64,000 bases of DNA, from NCBI GenBank assembly GCA_025594325.1, contig JANHCV010000009.1, forward strand, positions 868,001-932,000. The letters run 5' to 3'. Source of the DNA: Blastocladiella emersonii ATCC 22665 (taxonomy: Eukaryota > Blastocladiomycota > Blastocladiomycetes > Blastocladiales > Blastocladiaceae). Made by a program: the position numbers and the translations under genes. This document shows, in pieces, positions 21,368 through 32,835 of the stretch; within the stretch, counting starts at the first letter, position 1; each line of letters starts with the position of its first letter. The notes beneath the pieces were generated by a model. It ran no database searches, was not told where the DNA came from, and was given only the letters and a program-made list of their open reading frames with translations.

Positions 21368-21748
21368 ATGTCTTCGTTCAAGTCCACGGCCGTCCTGCAG
21401 GGCATCAAGTCGACGCTCGAGTCGGCGCCGGCCGCCGAGAAGCAGGCGACGATGAAGAAGGCCAACGCCGTGTTCCAGTTCGACCTCAAGAACGCGGCGG
21501 GCGAGGAGACGTCGTGGGTGCTGGACCTCAAGAAGAACGGCACCGTGACCCAGGGCAAGCCCGCCGCCGGCACCAAGGCCGACATCGTCATCATCACGTC
21601 GGACGACGTGTTCGTCGACCTCGCCTCGGGCAAGCTCAACGGCCAGAAGGCCTTCATGTCGGGCAAGCTCAAGATCCGCGGCAACATGATGCTCGCCACC
21701 AAGCTCGACGCGGTCCTCAAGACCGCGCCCAAGAAGGCTAAGCTCTAA
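21368..21748 (+). CDS. SCP2 sterol-carrier domain protein
   Basis: This intronless 126-aa protein is made almost entirely of an SCP2 domain: NAVFQFDLKNAAGEETSWVL, the KKNGTVTQG turn, KADIVIITSDDVFVDLASGK, and the LNGQKAFMSGKLKIRGNMM helix-strand that lines the lipid pocket. The C terminus KKAKL is close to a PTS1 tripeptide (A/S-K-L), so peroxisomal targeting is plausible. The family binds fatty acyl-CoA and sterols and supports beta-oxidation. Short 5' leader with TATA box; codon use is strongly biased, as expected for high expression. Confidence 0.92.
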   Translation: MSSFKSTAVLQGIKSTLESAPAAEKQATMKKANAVFQFDLKNAAGEETSWVLDLKKNGTVTQGKPAAGTKADIVIITSDDVFVDLASGKLNGQKAFMSGKLKIRGNMMLATKLDAVLKTAPKKAKL

Positions 21749-22028
21749 GCGGCGTCGCCGGCTTCGCGTCGTCGTGCGCGCGAGTGTGTCGCGCGATCCG
21801 TGTGTCCGTGGGAGCGGCTCACCCGCGCTCCCTGTCCCCGAGTCAATACAGTCCCCCGATGTCTAGCTCCGCTCTTGTTGCTGTTGCGTGTGGGCCGATG
21901 GAGCCGCACTCGATCGAGGTGAGGTTCAGTCGCGGGCGCGACGCGTCACGCTCGCGGATCGGATTCAGCTGCACGCACACCAGAGCAGGACGCAAAGCAA
22001 CGATCTAGTATACACGACAGCACACCAT
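21749..22028. other. 3' region between convergent genes
   Basis: This is the 3' flank of the SCP2 gene and of the minus-strand gene ending at 22029. No feature recognised. Confidence 0.4.
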
Positions 22029-23857
22029 TCACGACTTGCACGAGTCACACACCGCCGCCGCCGCCGCGCGCCCATCCACAACATGCACGCCCAGCACCAA
22101 CCCCTTCCCGCCGCGGCGACACCCCGCACACCGCTTCTTGCCCTTCCACGCCCCGCGCCCGAGCCGCTTCACCGCCTCCGCCACCACCTCGTGCCCCTGC
22201 TTCGCAACCGCAACGCGATCCGGCTGCATCCCCTCGAGCTGCGCCCGAAAGTACCGCGCGGCGCCGAAATACGTCGGGACCAGGCTCCCCGTGAGCCCCG
22301 CGATCCCCTCGTGCTGCGGGCGCAGCGCCTCGCCGCCCTTGTCCATGCCCGCGAACGCCAGCTTGAGCGAGTTCACGAGCGTCGCGGCCTGCGCGACCTG
22401 CGCGCGCGAGTACGGGAGCGGGCAGTCCGGGAGGTCGGCGAGGAGGGTGGTGGTGGTGGTGGGGAGGAGTGAGACTTGCTGCGTGTGCGCGCGGATCCAG
22501 CGTGCACCGAGGTGTAGGAACAGGTTCGGCGTGGTGCGCAGTGTGGCGCAGTAGATGCAGGGACCGGTTGTGCCGCGGTACCTACGGTGGGAGCGGTGAG
22601 TGCGAGGTCGTGGCAAGTGAGCGGTCGTGAACGTACTCGACAGGAACCGCCTCAAGCTGCGGGTTCGCGAGGATACACCGCGCCGGGACCAAGCGCGACC
22701 CCTCACCCCCCCCCTCTCCTCCGAAAGCGGGCCGTCCGCGCGGTACAGCCCGCACCAGTCGTAGTACCCGTCGGGCTCACGGTCCTTGAACACGGCCCCG
22801 AACACCTCCGGCCCCACCACCGCGCCCACCACCGCCGACGGCCGTGGGAACAGCGGCACGTACCCGCCGGGGAACCGCACCTTGTCCTGCACCGTGTCGC
22901 GCATCGCGACGTTGTGCGTGTGAGGCGCGTCCTCCTCGTACGGCGAGTAGACCAGCGTGACCAGGGTCCCCGTCAGCTTGTGCTCGAGCTTGGTCACCTC
23001 GCGCGAGTAGTCCGAGACCGTGCGCAGCATCAGCGCCATGGCCTCGTACAGGCGCATCTGCGCGCGCGCGAGCAGCCGCGGGAGCTCGCCGACGGTTGAG
23101 CGCACGTGGTCCGCGATCTGCAGGAGCTCGGTCCCGAAGCGCGTCAGAAGGACCAGGTAGTACATGACGTCGCGCAGCGACGCGGTGAATGGGCGGCGCG
23201 CGCGGACGTTGGCGCTACGGTGGGTGAGTGAGTAGGGAAGGTGCGGGTGGGTGAAAACACACGCGGTGTGTACAGTTGGCGCTGGTACCAGCCGGTCGCC
23301 TCGGCGGCGAGCGAGATGACGAGCGCAAAGGTGGACGTCTGCGGGTACATGCGCTCGCGCGCGCCGCGGTGGGCGTCCTTGACGAGGTCGAGGCACGGTT
23401 CGGAGAGCGACGAGCACACGGGGCACGGCTCGCTGTTGAGGCCGCTCGTTTGGTTGTACACAACCTGTTGTAAGCGTCACCGGCGCACCGCGGACTTGGC
23501 TGAAAGGCGCACCTTGTTGATACAAAAGCAGTGCTTCCCCGAGCGCACATTGACACCCGGATGGTCCGCGAGCGCCGAACACTCGCACTTATCCGCCACT
23601 TTGCACCAGAGGCAGTACGGGTGCAGTTTGCCGTCGGTTTGGTACTCAAAAGCGCGCGACCCGTTCTCGACGACGATAATATCGCCTCGCGCGAGCAGCT
23701 TCTGCCCCGGATCGCCGACAACGACATTGAAGACCTCCTTGCTCGTGACAAAGCGGAGCCGCGAGGCGACGTCGTGCAGCTCAAACTCCTCCAACAGGTC
23801 GACGGGCACCAAGCGCGACACTCAGTCCGCCGGCTTGGGAAGCGGGTGCAGATGCAT
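22029..23857 (-). pseudogene. unknown Cys-containing protein, paralogue A (two disruptions)
   Basis: Probable exons: 23857–23513, 23464–23274, 23214–22637 and 22581–22029. The product contains CLWCKVADKCECSALADHPG, CFCINK and CPVCSSLSEPCLD, then a helical part (MYYLVLLTRFGTELLQIADH), a conserved RFPGGYVPLFPRPSAVVG block ending YYDWCGLY, CIYCATL, and a C-terminal CAGCRRG…CDSC pair. The paired Cys suggest zinc binding; no named family is recognised. Compared with paralogue B, codon 12 is TGA where B has TGC (Cys), and a 9-G run near 22706 shifts the frame relative to the conserved SRLVPARCILANPQL that follows. Both must be errors or mutations for the gene to be functional, unless translation starts elsewhere. 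Confidence 0.55.
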
Positions 23858-23869
23858 GTTCAGAAAGAG

Positions 23870-24147
23870 GTTTCAGCAAGTTACATGAAGGTGAGCAGGG
23901 TTAGAGAGGGGAGAGAGCGAGGAGACCCACAGCTTGGAGCCACGCTCGGAGGCTTCAACTTCAAGCGCCACCCGCGTGATAGATCGGCCCGCGCTGCGCC
24001 ACACAACCGAGGCTCGCAAGGCCGCGCCAATAGTCGAGCTGGAGGCTCTGTAGCGATGCAGAGACATGAATGATGATATAGAAAGACAGATGTTACACTG
24101 ATCCGAGCCTCGGCGGCGCGCGCGAGCCGCTGCGCGCCCGCGGCCGA
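23870..24147. other. spacer between the two paralogues
   Basis: No gene is seen. It contains GCGCTGCGCCACACAA, a partial match to the dispersed GTGTGGCGCA module on the opposite strand. Confidence 0.35.
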
Positions 24148-26521
24148 CTACTTCTTGCCCTTCGGCTTCCGCGTCACGCGACGCTTACCCGCAGTCTTCG
24201 GCGCCGCCTTGCGCTCGGATGCAGTGACGGCAGGAGCGACGACAGGAACAGGGTTCGGGCTCGAGTCCGAGGGCGGCAGCGCGACGCACGCGTCACACAG
24301 GACCGCGCCCAGCCGCCGCACCGCGCCAACCGCTAAGGCGCCGCACCGGAGACACTTGGCGTCGCGGCCGTACGCGCTGTCGCCCTTGGCCGCCAAGCGA
24401 GCGTCGAACCGAGCCCCGCCCTTCACGACCACCGCGCGCGCGTCGGGGCTGCACGCAGCGACGCAAGCCATGGCCTTGCGAGCCGCGCCAGTAAAAGCGG
24501 GGAGAACGGAGAGCGCCAGTGGCTGGATTTCGCTGTTCGGCGGGTACGGGGCTTGGATGCAGAAGAACGAGCGGAACGCGTCGCGAGCGCAATTGAGCGC
24601 AGGACAGGCGTATGTGTCGCCAGTTTTGATCTGGTCAAAGAGCGCCGTTGCGTACTCGAGCGCGGCGACCTGGCGCGTGTGCGCGCGAATCCAGCGAGCG
24701 CCGAGGGCGAGGTGCAGCTCGGTCGTGCCCGCGAGCGCCTTGCACTGCACGCAGCTACATTTGGAGGGGAAAATTGTGTCAGCGACTTGGGGAACGAGTC
24801 GAAGCAGGTGCGTGACGTACAGCTTCGAGGGACGCGCGTGGTCGATGACGCAGTGCATCGAGTTGCTGATGGCACTGGGTGAGATCGACTTCTCCTGGCA
24901 AGCCCTGGTCGCGTCCGAGCGCGGCATGCCCGACCAGTCGGTGCAGTACCCGTAATAAGCAGCGCTCCAAGTCGGGCCGAGCCCGGGAACTATGGCCGCT
25001 GCAACCTCGCCGTACGCGAGGTCCGTCGGAAGCGGGAAGCTCGGGGTGATTGTCCCAGGGAAACGGACCGTTTCGAGCGGATCGTTGCCCGCGAGAGTGT
25101 CGTGGTGCCGCTGAGCGTACCCGCTCGGCCCTGGCCTCTGGTAATTGCAGTCGACCTTGAGCACGTTGCGGTCGGGAAGCTTGGCGGCCACGAGCCCGTG
25201 GTCGGCGAGGGCGGTTAGCGAGTGAGTGCTGGGTCGCGCACGTGTCGATGCGAGCGAGCGAACGCACGGCATCATCAGCACCCCTGGCATCAACGAGTCC
25301 AACTCCGGATTTTGCATGATGCACCGCGACGGGATTAAGATCGGGTGCACCGCTCGCCTCAGCGACGTGAGGTGAGCTCCGTCGGTCTGGAACAACCCGC
25401 ACCAGTCGTAGTACCCGTTGAGTTCGCGGTCCTTGAACACGGCCTTGAACACGGCAGGCCCGACAGCCGCGCCGACCACCGCAGATGGGCGCGGGAACAG
25501 CGGCACGTACCCGCCGGGGAACCGGAGCTTGTCGGCCGACGCGCTGAACAGCATCTCCTCGTGCTGCCCCGGGTGCGGCCTAAGGCTGAAATGGTAGCGA
25601 ATGAAGGTGCCAGTCATTTGGTGCTCGAGGTTGGTCACCTCGCGCGAATGGTCCGAGATGGCGCGCAGCATCAGCGCCATGGACTCGTACAGGCGCATTT
25701 GCGCGCGAGCAAGCAGTCGAGGGTGCTCGCCGATCGTTGAGTGGACATGGTCGGCGATCAGAAGCAGCTCCGTCTCGAAGCGCGTGAGCAGGAGCAAGTA
25801 GTACATGATGTCGCGGAGCGACGTCTCGAATGGTCGGCCAGTGCGGACATTGGCGCTACGCGATAGTCGTGTGTCAGTGAGATGGAGGACCCTTGCGTGG
25901 AAATGAAAGAAACGAACCACTGGCGCTTGTACCAGTCCGTGACCTCGGCGGCGAGGGTCATAACGAGCGCCAAAGTAGCTGACTGCAGGTACACTCGCTC
26001 GCGCGCGCCGTGGTGAGACTCCTTGATGAGATCAAGGCATTTGTCGGACAAGGATGAGCAGACGGGGCAAAGCTCGCCGCTGAGTCCGCGCGTGCGACTC
26101 TAAAAGAGCATACGCGCCCGATACGTCAGCTCCTGGCGATCCGCTTTGGAGCTAGCGGCAGGCGATGGACCTTGTTGATGCAGAAACAGTCCTTTCCCGA
26201 GCGCAAAGTCACAGCGGAATGGTCCGCGAGCGCGGAACAGGCGCAAGCGTCGGCCGTCTTGCACCAGAGGCAGTACGGGTGTAGCCCGCCGTCCGCTTGG
26301 TATTCCAAGGCGCGCGAGCCGTTCTCCACGATGATGATGTCGCCGCGCGCCAGCGCCGACTGCCCTCGCTCGCCCAAGATAGCCCCGAGCACTTCCTTAG
26401 TCGCGACAAAGCAGACGCGCGCCAAAACGTCGGGGTGCTCGCTTAGCTCAAACTCGTCCAAGAGGTCGACGGGAACCGCGCGCGACACGCAGGCGGCGGG
26501 GTGGGGAGACGGTTGCAGCAT
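24148..26521 (-). CDS. unknown Cys-containing protein, paralogue B
   Basis: Probable exons are 26521–26171, 26099–25918 and 25855–24148, possibly with an extra intron near 25230. The start is the ATG at 26521 (MLQPSPHPAACVSR). It shares with A the CLWCKTADACACSALADH and CFCINK motifs, CPVCSSLSDKCLDLI, DIMYYLLLLTRFETELLLIA, and RFPGGYVPLFPRPSAVVG. B has an additional copy of the last block (TVRFPGTITPSFPLPTDLA … YYGYCTDW), so part of the protein is internally duplicated. Further Cys pairs are CSCVQC and CLRCGALA…CDAC, and the C terminus is Lys/Arg-rich (KRRVTRKPKGKK), which could serve as a nuclear signal. The donor after exon 1 is GTCCAT, weaker than that of A (GTGCGC). No function can be assigned. 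Confidence 0.6.
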
Positions 26522-26895
26522 GTTAAGCAAGAAATCAAGCAAGATGCATGGGGTGGTGAGCGCTGTGCAGGGAGAGAAAGCGGCAAGCAGCCAAACTTCG
26601 CTTCGTCTCAAACGGTAAGCTGAGGGAAAGCGCCATCCGAGTCGTTACCAACGCGGCTGCGCGTTGTGCCACAGATCATCCACCGCCTCATTCGAGGTTC
26701 CTCGCCCTCAATAAATCGTAGTTGTTGACCGCGTATTCGGCTGGAGACAGTCATGGCGCGACGCGACGCGTTTCAAGTACACGTGAGTGGAGCATGAGCC
26801 AGCGTCGATCGGCGGGCTTCCCATGCGCTTTCGCGGTCTCTCGTGGGCGCTGTCGACAATCTGCTGCACCAGAAACCACTTAATGCATCTTGACC

Positions 26896-28053
26896 ATGTT
26901 GACTGCAGGCACTCTCGGCACTCGCGGCCCGCCCGGCGTCGCCCCGGCCTCCCGTGGACCGCGCGGACGGCGCGCTGGTCCTAAGAAACCACGCGTCAAG
27001 AAGGAGACTGTGTCGAACACACCGCAGGAGCAATCTGCCTCGCTCCGGTATGTTCTAATGCGTTTATGCGCAAGGTCGGCCAACTGACCTTTGTGTTGTG
27101 CGTGGTCGACTAGTTCGGGCAGCACTCTCAAACATGAACCGAAGCAGCAGCTTGAACCCCTCATGAGCGGTCTGGATCTCGACGATGAAGATGAAGAAGA
27201 TGAAAGTGGAGACAGGAGCGACGGCGAGGATGAAGATGATGCCGATGAGAACCCTTCGCCGCCCCTGCAGCAGCGCTCGCACCTGACGCCTTTCTTCCAC
27301 GAGCCCGACCCGGGCGCCCCGAAGCGGATGCGCCGCCTGAGGCGTATCTTCACGGCCATCAAGTCCAAGACGGCGTCTTCGAACGACGCGGCGACTGAGC
27401 CCGGCAATGACTCGAACCCATCGGCGACGCTCACGTATGACTTCCCCGTTGGCTTCTCCAACATCCATCTCGATCTTGCTGTCGCGGCCGTCGGCGGGAC
27501 TGGGACCCTCGCCACGCCCAAGGCCTCGGTCAGCATCGCTATCAGCGAGATCGATGTCGCGTCAGATGCCTCGAGTGGCACCGCGTCCATGGGCAGCGAC
27601 ATGACTTCTTTTGTCGAGATCAACGGCGGCGACCCGGAAGACGACGAGCCGCCCGGCGCCAAGCGCCGCGCCGTCGTCGTCTTCACGATGTGGTGCCACG
27701 CGACGCGGATCGCCGAGCACGAGGAGGACCCCCAGCGCACGCGTGCTGCTGGCCGCCCGCGCATCCATGTCAAGCACATCCGGGACGAGGCCATCAAGAT
27801 GCATCGCCACAATGCCAAGCTGCTCCGCGCCGCGGCCAAGAAGCGCTGCGCCGTCACCTACTACGACGAGGCTGACGCTGCCCAGACCCTCATGAACATG
27901 GCCCCCCTGCGAAGAGCTCAATCTCGGTGGATCGGACGGCGGCGAGTCGAGCGAAGACGAGGTCGAGCAGCTGCAGTAGGCAGGATGGTTGAGGGGAGCG
28001 GGCTCTTTTCATCCGGCCCCGGCTCGAGTTCCATAATCACAAACCGTGATTGA
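26896..28053 (+). CDS. unknown acidic protein, C terminus probably frameshifted
   Basis: Exon 1 is 26896–27047 and exon 2 starts at 27114 (donor GTATGT, acceptor CTAG, 66-nt intron). The N terminus is Gly/Pro/Arg-rich (TRGPPGVAPASRGPRGRRAG), followed by a long acidic run (LDLDDEDEEDESGDRSDGED), a central FTAIKSKTASS region and a basic helical stretch (VKHIRDEAIKMHRHNAKLLR). As written the frame ends at 28053, but after the six-C run at 27902 the alternative frame reads EELNLGGSDGGESSEDEVEQ and stops at 27979. That is a far more natural acidic tail, so a one-base difference in the homopolymer is likely. No family recognised; the composition suggests a nuclear or chromatin-associated protein. 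Confidence 0.55.
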
Positions 28054-29990
28054 TCATTACGCATGACCATTTCTTGCTGGCCTCAGACTTATCGTTGCGG
28101 CGCGGACGAATCTCTCGCTTACAGAGCTCGCGCGCACTCGCCTTTGAGACCAAGCGATTCATCCCCACGGTCACGCACACGGCGCTGATCAAGGCAAATG
28201 CCGCCTTCGAGCAAGTGGCGTGCCGGCGGCTCTAGGCGGGTGTCTCGCCTGTGGTCATGAGCAAGTTCGACAGCAAGTTCGTCAACAATATCCGCACCGG
28301 CGTACGCGTCGCGGCCAATCCGCAGGTGCGAACTGAGCCCGACTAATTGTATGACGCACTAGTCCCGAAGCCGCGCTTCGTGATCGAGCCGTAGGTCCAG
28401 ATCAAGTACATCCGTACCCCGGCCCTCAAGTCGGAGGCGTTCACGCGGTGTTGGCCATAAAGAGCTGCAAGACGGACTCAAAGGCGATCGGTAACTCAAA
28501 CTGTCGCTCGCGGATGCGCAGGAGCCGGCCAGCGCGGTGCGCGGTGCGCGGTGTGATTCGCCTCGTGAAGCTCGGGCGCGGCGCGGATAACACCTGAACC
28601 TGCCGGTTCGCGGCGACCAGGGCGTGATGTGGGACCGGAGGACATAATGCAGCAAGTGAAAGGTGCTTTCCATTCGATGCGTTTGCGCCAGAGCGATGCA
28701 AGTGGAGGACAAAAGCGGGTGACTCGGCGCGACGTTCATGCCGACGCCCGGTTCACCAACGCCTCACCGCAGAGGCCGCGGCCAGCGCTTCGAACAGGCA
28801 AAGTCGGGCACAGTTGATGAATGTGTAAGACGGAGAAGCGTCGAGATTGCGTGAGCCGACGCGGCGGTCTGCGTTCGCACGGAGACGCGTGGACGCGCGG
28901 CAACGGGGCAACGGCGTGCGCGTTGCGTCGGAACGCGTCCTTTGACATCGAGAGGTCCTCGCCGGGTGCAAGCCCTCATTCTCGATCTCATGTAGCAAAA
29001 TGAAAGTTGGGCCTTGACGGACCCGCTGGCGCCGCGGGGGCCGCGGTGGGGTCGCGACGCGAGCGGCCCGCGTCAGGCCGAGACGGACGGGAAGCCACGG
29101 CATGGATCTCGCGGTCGGAGGAGATGGAGCGCATGAGATCTGGATGCGAGTGGTTCCGCGATGCGGGTGTAGAGAGTGGTGGCGATCGAGCGCGTCGGCC
29201 GTGTCGAAGCGAGTCCGCGGCGTCGTCTCGAAGCCGGATCCTCTCCCACATGGCTGACTCAGCGAGTAGTAGTCGACGTCTCGGAGACCATACGGTGTCG
29301 ATCAGGTGCGCTGTAGCCGCCCGAGCCGGCAACGGGGGCCCCGAACGCGCCGAGGCGGCAGCCTCTCGGGGCAGCCGCGTGAGCGACGTTGCGGGAAGTC
29401 GCACGGTTCATGGTGCCTCAAGACGCCTGTGAACGCGCCGGCGAGGGGAGAGATGGAGGGAGCGCGGGCCGCCGTTGAAGGCGAGTGTGGGAGTCCGCTC
29501 CGCCACGCCGAAAGCAGTGACGCCTCCCGCGCGAGTGTGGCGCAACGGGGGATCAGGCGCGTGCGCGAAAAAATGTCTCGCAGCGGCTGGAGACGCGTGT
29601 CTGCATCCAGAAACGCGTCGCTTCGACGCGTCAACCATCGCTCCCTTGACACAATACTCGACTCCTTGCGATGCCATCGACTTGACCCTCCCGCCGCGTG
29701 CCGCTTCGACACCACCCGCAACTGCTCGACGTGATCGCGGCCTGTACCCAGGTACACGCGTACCGACGCGCGGGCGGACTGCGCGCTCATCGCCGCGGGG
29801 CGCGGTGCCGGGTTCCGTGGAGCGCGACTGCTCATCGCACGACAAGCCGCGCGACAAGACACCCTAGCCGCCGCGATGCCGAACACGTCGTGGCTGCGGA
29901 TCGCCAGCGGTTCATTAAGTGCCGGTATGCAGCCTCTCGCGCGGGCCGCTCGTCGTGAACGCTAACGCGCGCGTCCGCTCGCGCGAGCAA
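28054..29990. other. gene-poor region with a decayed coding trace
   Basis: At 28257 a short frame starts MSKFDSKFVNNIRTGVRVAA, and after a plausible splice at about 28363 PKPRFVIEP is followed by TAG and VQIKYIRTPALKSEA, as if one sense codon had become a stop. The remainder shows no consistent frame. A partial GTGTGGCGCAACG module lies at 29535. Confidence 0.35.
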
Positions 29991-32835
29991 GCACTCAAGC
30001 ACACGCTCGCCAAACTCGGGATCTTTTGGCCAACTCGTCAAGCTCGTCAAGTAAACCGTGTGCCGAGATGCAGGTCAAACTCGAAATGGGTCGCGTTCCA
30101 GCGGTAGCTGCGGCTCGAATTTGGTACGACCGTTTACGGTATCCCTTGCCCGTTTCGCTCTGACCTGGCTCAGCTGTGTGTAGGGACGACCTCGAGCTTC
30201 CTCTCGGCCGTGCTGACGGCGACTGCTCCGCGACCATGACCTGCTTGCTGCTCCTCGTGCCCGGCCACTTCTCGCAGCATGCTCCCTTCTTTCCGGCATT
30301 TGCCTCAAGCACGGAAGCGGTACGTGTCCATGGTCTCGTCCTGGCAGCCCTCGCATCCGTCGCTCACTCGCGGCGTACGACCGTGTAGAAGACGTTGCGC
30401 GGCTACGCGTACGCGTGCAAGTTCAAGGTCCCCTCGCCCGAGTCGCTCGACTACCGCAACACGCTGCTCCGACACGTCAAGTCGACCACGCTCACGCTCA
30501 CGATCAGCGTGCGGCGTGTCGCTCGACCCCTACGTCGCAAGTCCAAGACGGAGACGTACAGTATCTGGTGCGGGACGTGTCGTTCTTGCCTCAACGGGAC
30601 CCCACCGATGATCACTCACATCTTGCTGCTGCTGCTCGCCAGATCCTCGCCGTGTCTCTCGATTCCAACAACTGGCGTTCCACGGTAACACGCGACGGCC
30701 GAGAAACAGCACGCACGCGTTCAAGGGCGGTTGCATCGGCCGTGGGCCAGCTCGCGCCTCTCGTCAAGAAGCTCGACACACACACTCGTTCGAGGACTGG
30801 CTGCTCGCTGATCGAGATCCAGGGCGCAGCCATGGTCATGGCCAGCACGTCGCCCGGGCCGCGGGTCGTTCAGCAAGGAGCGGCAGCAGTCCAAGCCGAC
30901 GACCATCCACATCCATCCCCGAGCTCACGCGCGCCGAGTCTACGGCGAGCGAGCGAATGGCATCAAGGTACGAGTAAGCGCCCGCCGCCATCCACAGAAT
31001 CGTGACGCGTCTCTCAATACTAGGACGAGTACCCCGCGTGCCACCAACCTCACGCTCTCGTCGTCGCCGAAGCTCAACTTCCTCTGCTTCGACTACTTCA
31101 AGCTGCTGCGGGCGCCTCGAGGTCGCTCGCTCCAGGACTGCAACGGCCGCTGCCACCATCTCGATCCTCGACCGCGGTCCATGGCCAAGCTCACGCTCAA
31201 CATGGTGCTATCAACAACTGCAGCTCGGCTTCTGCGACTCAACTTCCGTGACAACGCCACGCGCGCGCGGTGGTCTTCCCTGTCAGTCGACAACCACCAA
31301 GCACCGGCCAGCCACGGCACGACGCGCCGCGCCGCGACGCGACGCGAACGACCAGCTCAAGTCAGCGTCACGCGCCACGCGGCGGGGTCGGAGGTCAACA
31401 TCAACCTGGGACGTGTCGCACTGGATCTCTCACTCGTGCAAACATGGCCGATCGCTCAAGACTTGCTCGCCCTGCGCTCTGCGCTAGAAACCCATCGTGT
31501 GTGTGTGTGGCTCGACCAGGTACTCGCGCGACGGTCTGACCGACCACTCTCTCGCAGCGAACGATTTCGTTGCCGCCATGTCCATGGCCCATCGCGTGCG
31601 TCCGCGTCGTCGTGATCCCGCCTCGCGCCGTCAGCGCTCCAAGTCGATCCAGGTCAACGTCATCCGCGCCCTGCCGACATTGCCGTGTTCGCGTCGGTCG
31701 CCGCCGCCGCGCCAGTGGGCGGTGGTACTACCACTCCGAAGGTACGCTACCGATCTCCTGCCGCCGCGTCGTCGCGGGAATATGACTCGTCGGTCCAGTC
31801 CAGAAGACTGGAATCCCCCGAACGGAACACGGCCGGCCGAGGTCCGTCGGAGCGCGACAGCAGCAGCTACGACTCCGACTGCTACAGCATGCACTCGGCG
31901 CGCATCTCGGGTACGAGATCGAGATCGAGATTCGCAACTCGTCGCTGTCAGCAACCTCGGCTTCGTGCAGCAGCGGCGATGGCCACGAACTACACTACAC
32001 GATCGAGATGAACGACGGGATCGACTGCGAGCTCATCACGATCAACGAGAGTCGACGACGACTTACGGCACCAACGAGTCGACCGACACTCAGCAGCACT
32101 CGAGCAGCAGACCTGGAGCGTGTCGCATTCTTCTTTCCCTCCACCACACCCGTGCGCGCGAGTCCGGGATCGCTGACATGTGTTTTCCGCAATTGGTAGA
32201 TGGCAGCCGCGCGACTTGTCCTCGCTCACATCATCGACCCGACTCGTGTTCGCGCACCGTACCGCGTCCGACGACAAAGTGTCGCGTCGTCACTCGCTCG
32301 CGGCCAGCTGCTCTGCTCGCCTCGTACTCGTACACGGACGGCCTCGGCTGCATCTCCACCACCGCTCCGAGTCATCCACGCGTTGACCGAGACAAGGTCA
32401 AGCTCAAGGAGAACCGCGGCCGCATCGGATCACACGACAGCTAGATGATGTCGGTACGCGTGGCCGAGACGAGACGAGATCATCCGCATGACGGCTCATA
32501 CTGACCGAGCCGCGCGACTGCATCCACCGTGTAGCCGACTCGACCGGCTTCGAGTCCTTCTTCCTCCGCGCGCCCGTACTCGCCTCCATCTTCGACTCTG
32601 CCGCCGCGACCAGCGGTGCTGCGCGACAATCACGACTTGCTTCTGTGACTGTGCACTCCATCACTTCTGCGCGTAGTGGAAGCGAATACGGCAGACTGAC
32701 GCGTGCGAACTTGGTTCCTCCGAGTAGGCGCTGCACGCTCAACAAGGGCTGTCGATCGATCGTATCGCCACCGTCGCTCCTCCTCTCTTCCTCAAGCGTG
32801 TCCGGATCATCTTCCTCATGGTCGCCCATCTGCTG
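29991..32835. repeat. tandem unit 1 of a degenerate duplicated locus
   Basis: This stretch is repeated about 4.2 kb downstream. Matching landmarks include GCGGGTCGT at 30861 and 35082, CAACCTGGGAC at 31402 and 35663, and TACACGGACGGCCTCGG at 32331 and 36574. Coding traces are present but broken by stops, for example KFKVPSPESLDYRNTLLRH at about 30420, weakly MATH-like, and TSTWDVSHWISHSC at about 31410. Most of the unit has diverged noticeably from unit 2, but the last ~500 bp is essentially identical. Confidence 0.75.

Noticed and set aside
32325-32450. YTDG-containing frame as an RNase H remnant
   Set aside because: YSYTDGLG is isolated; no other RNase H motif follows in any frame.
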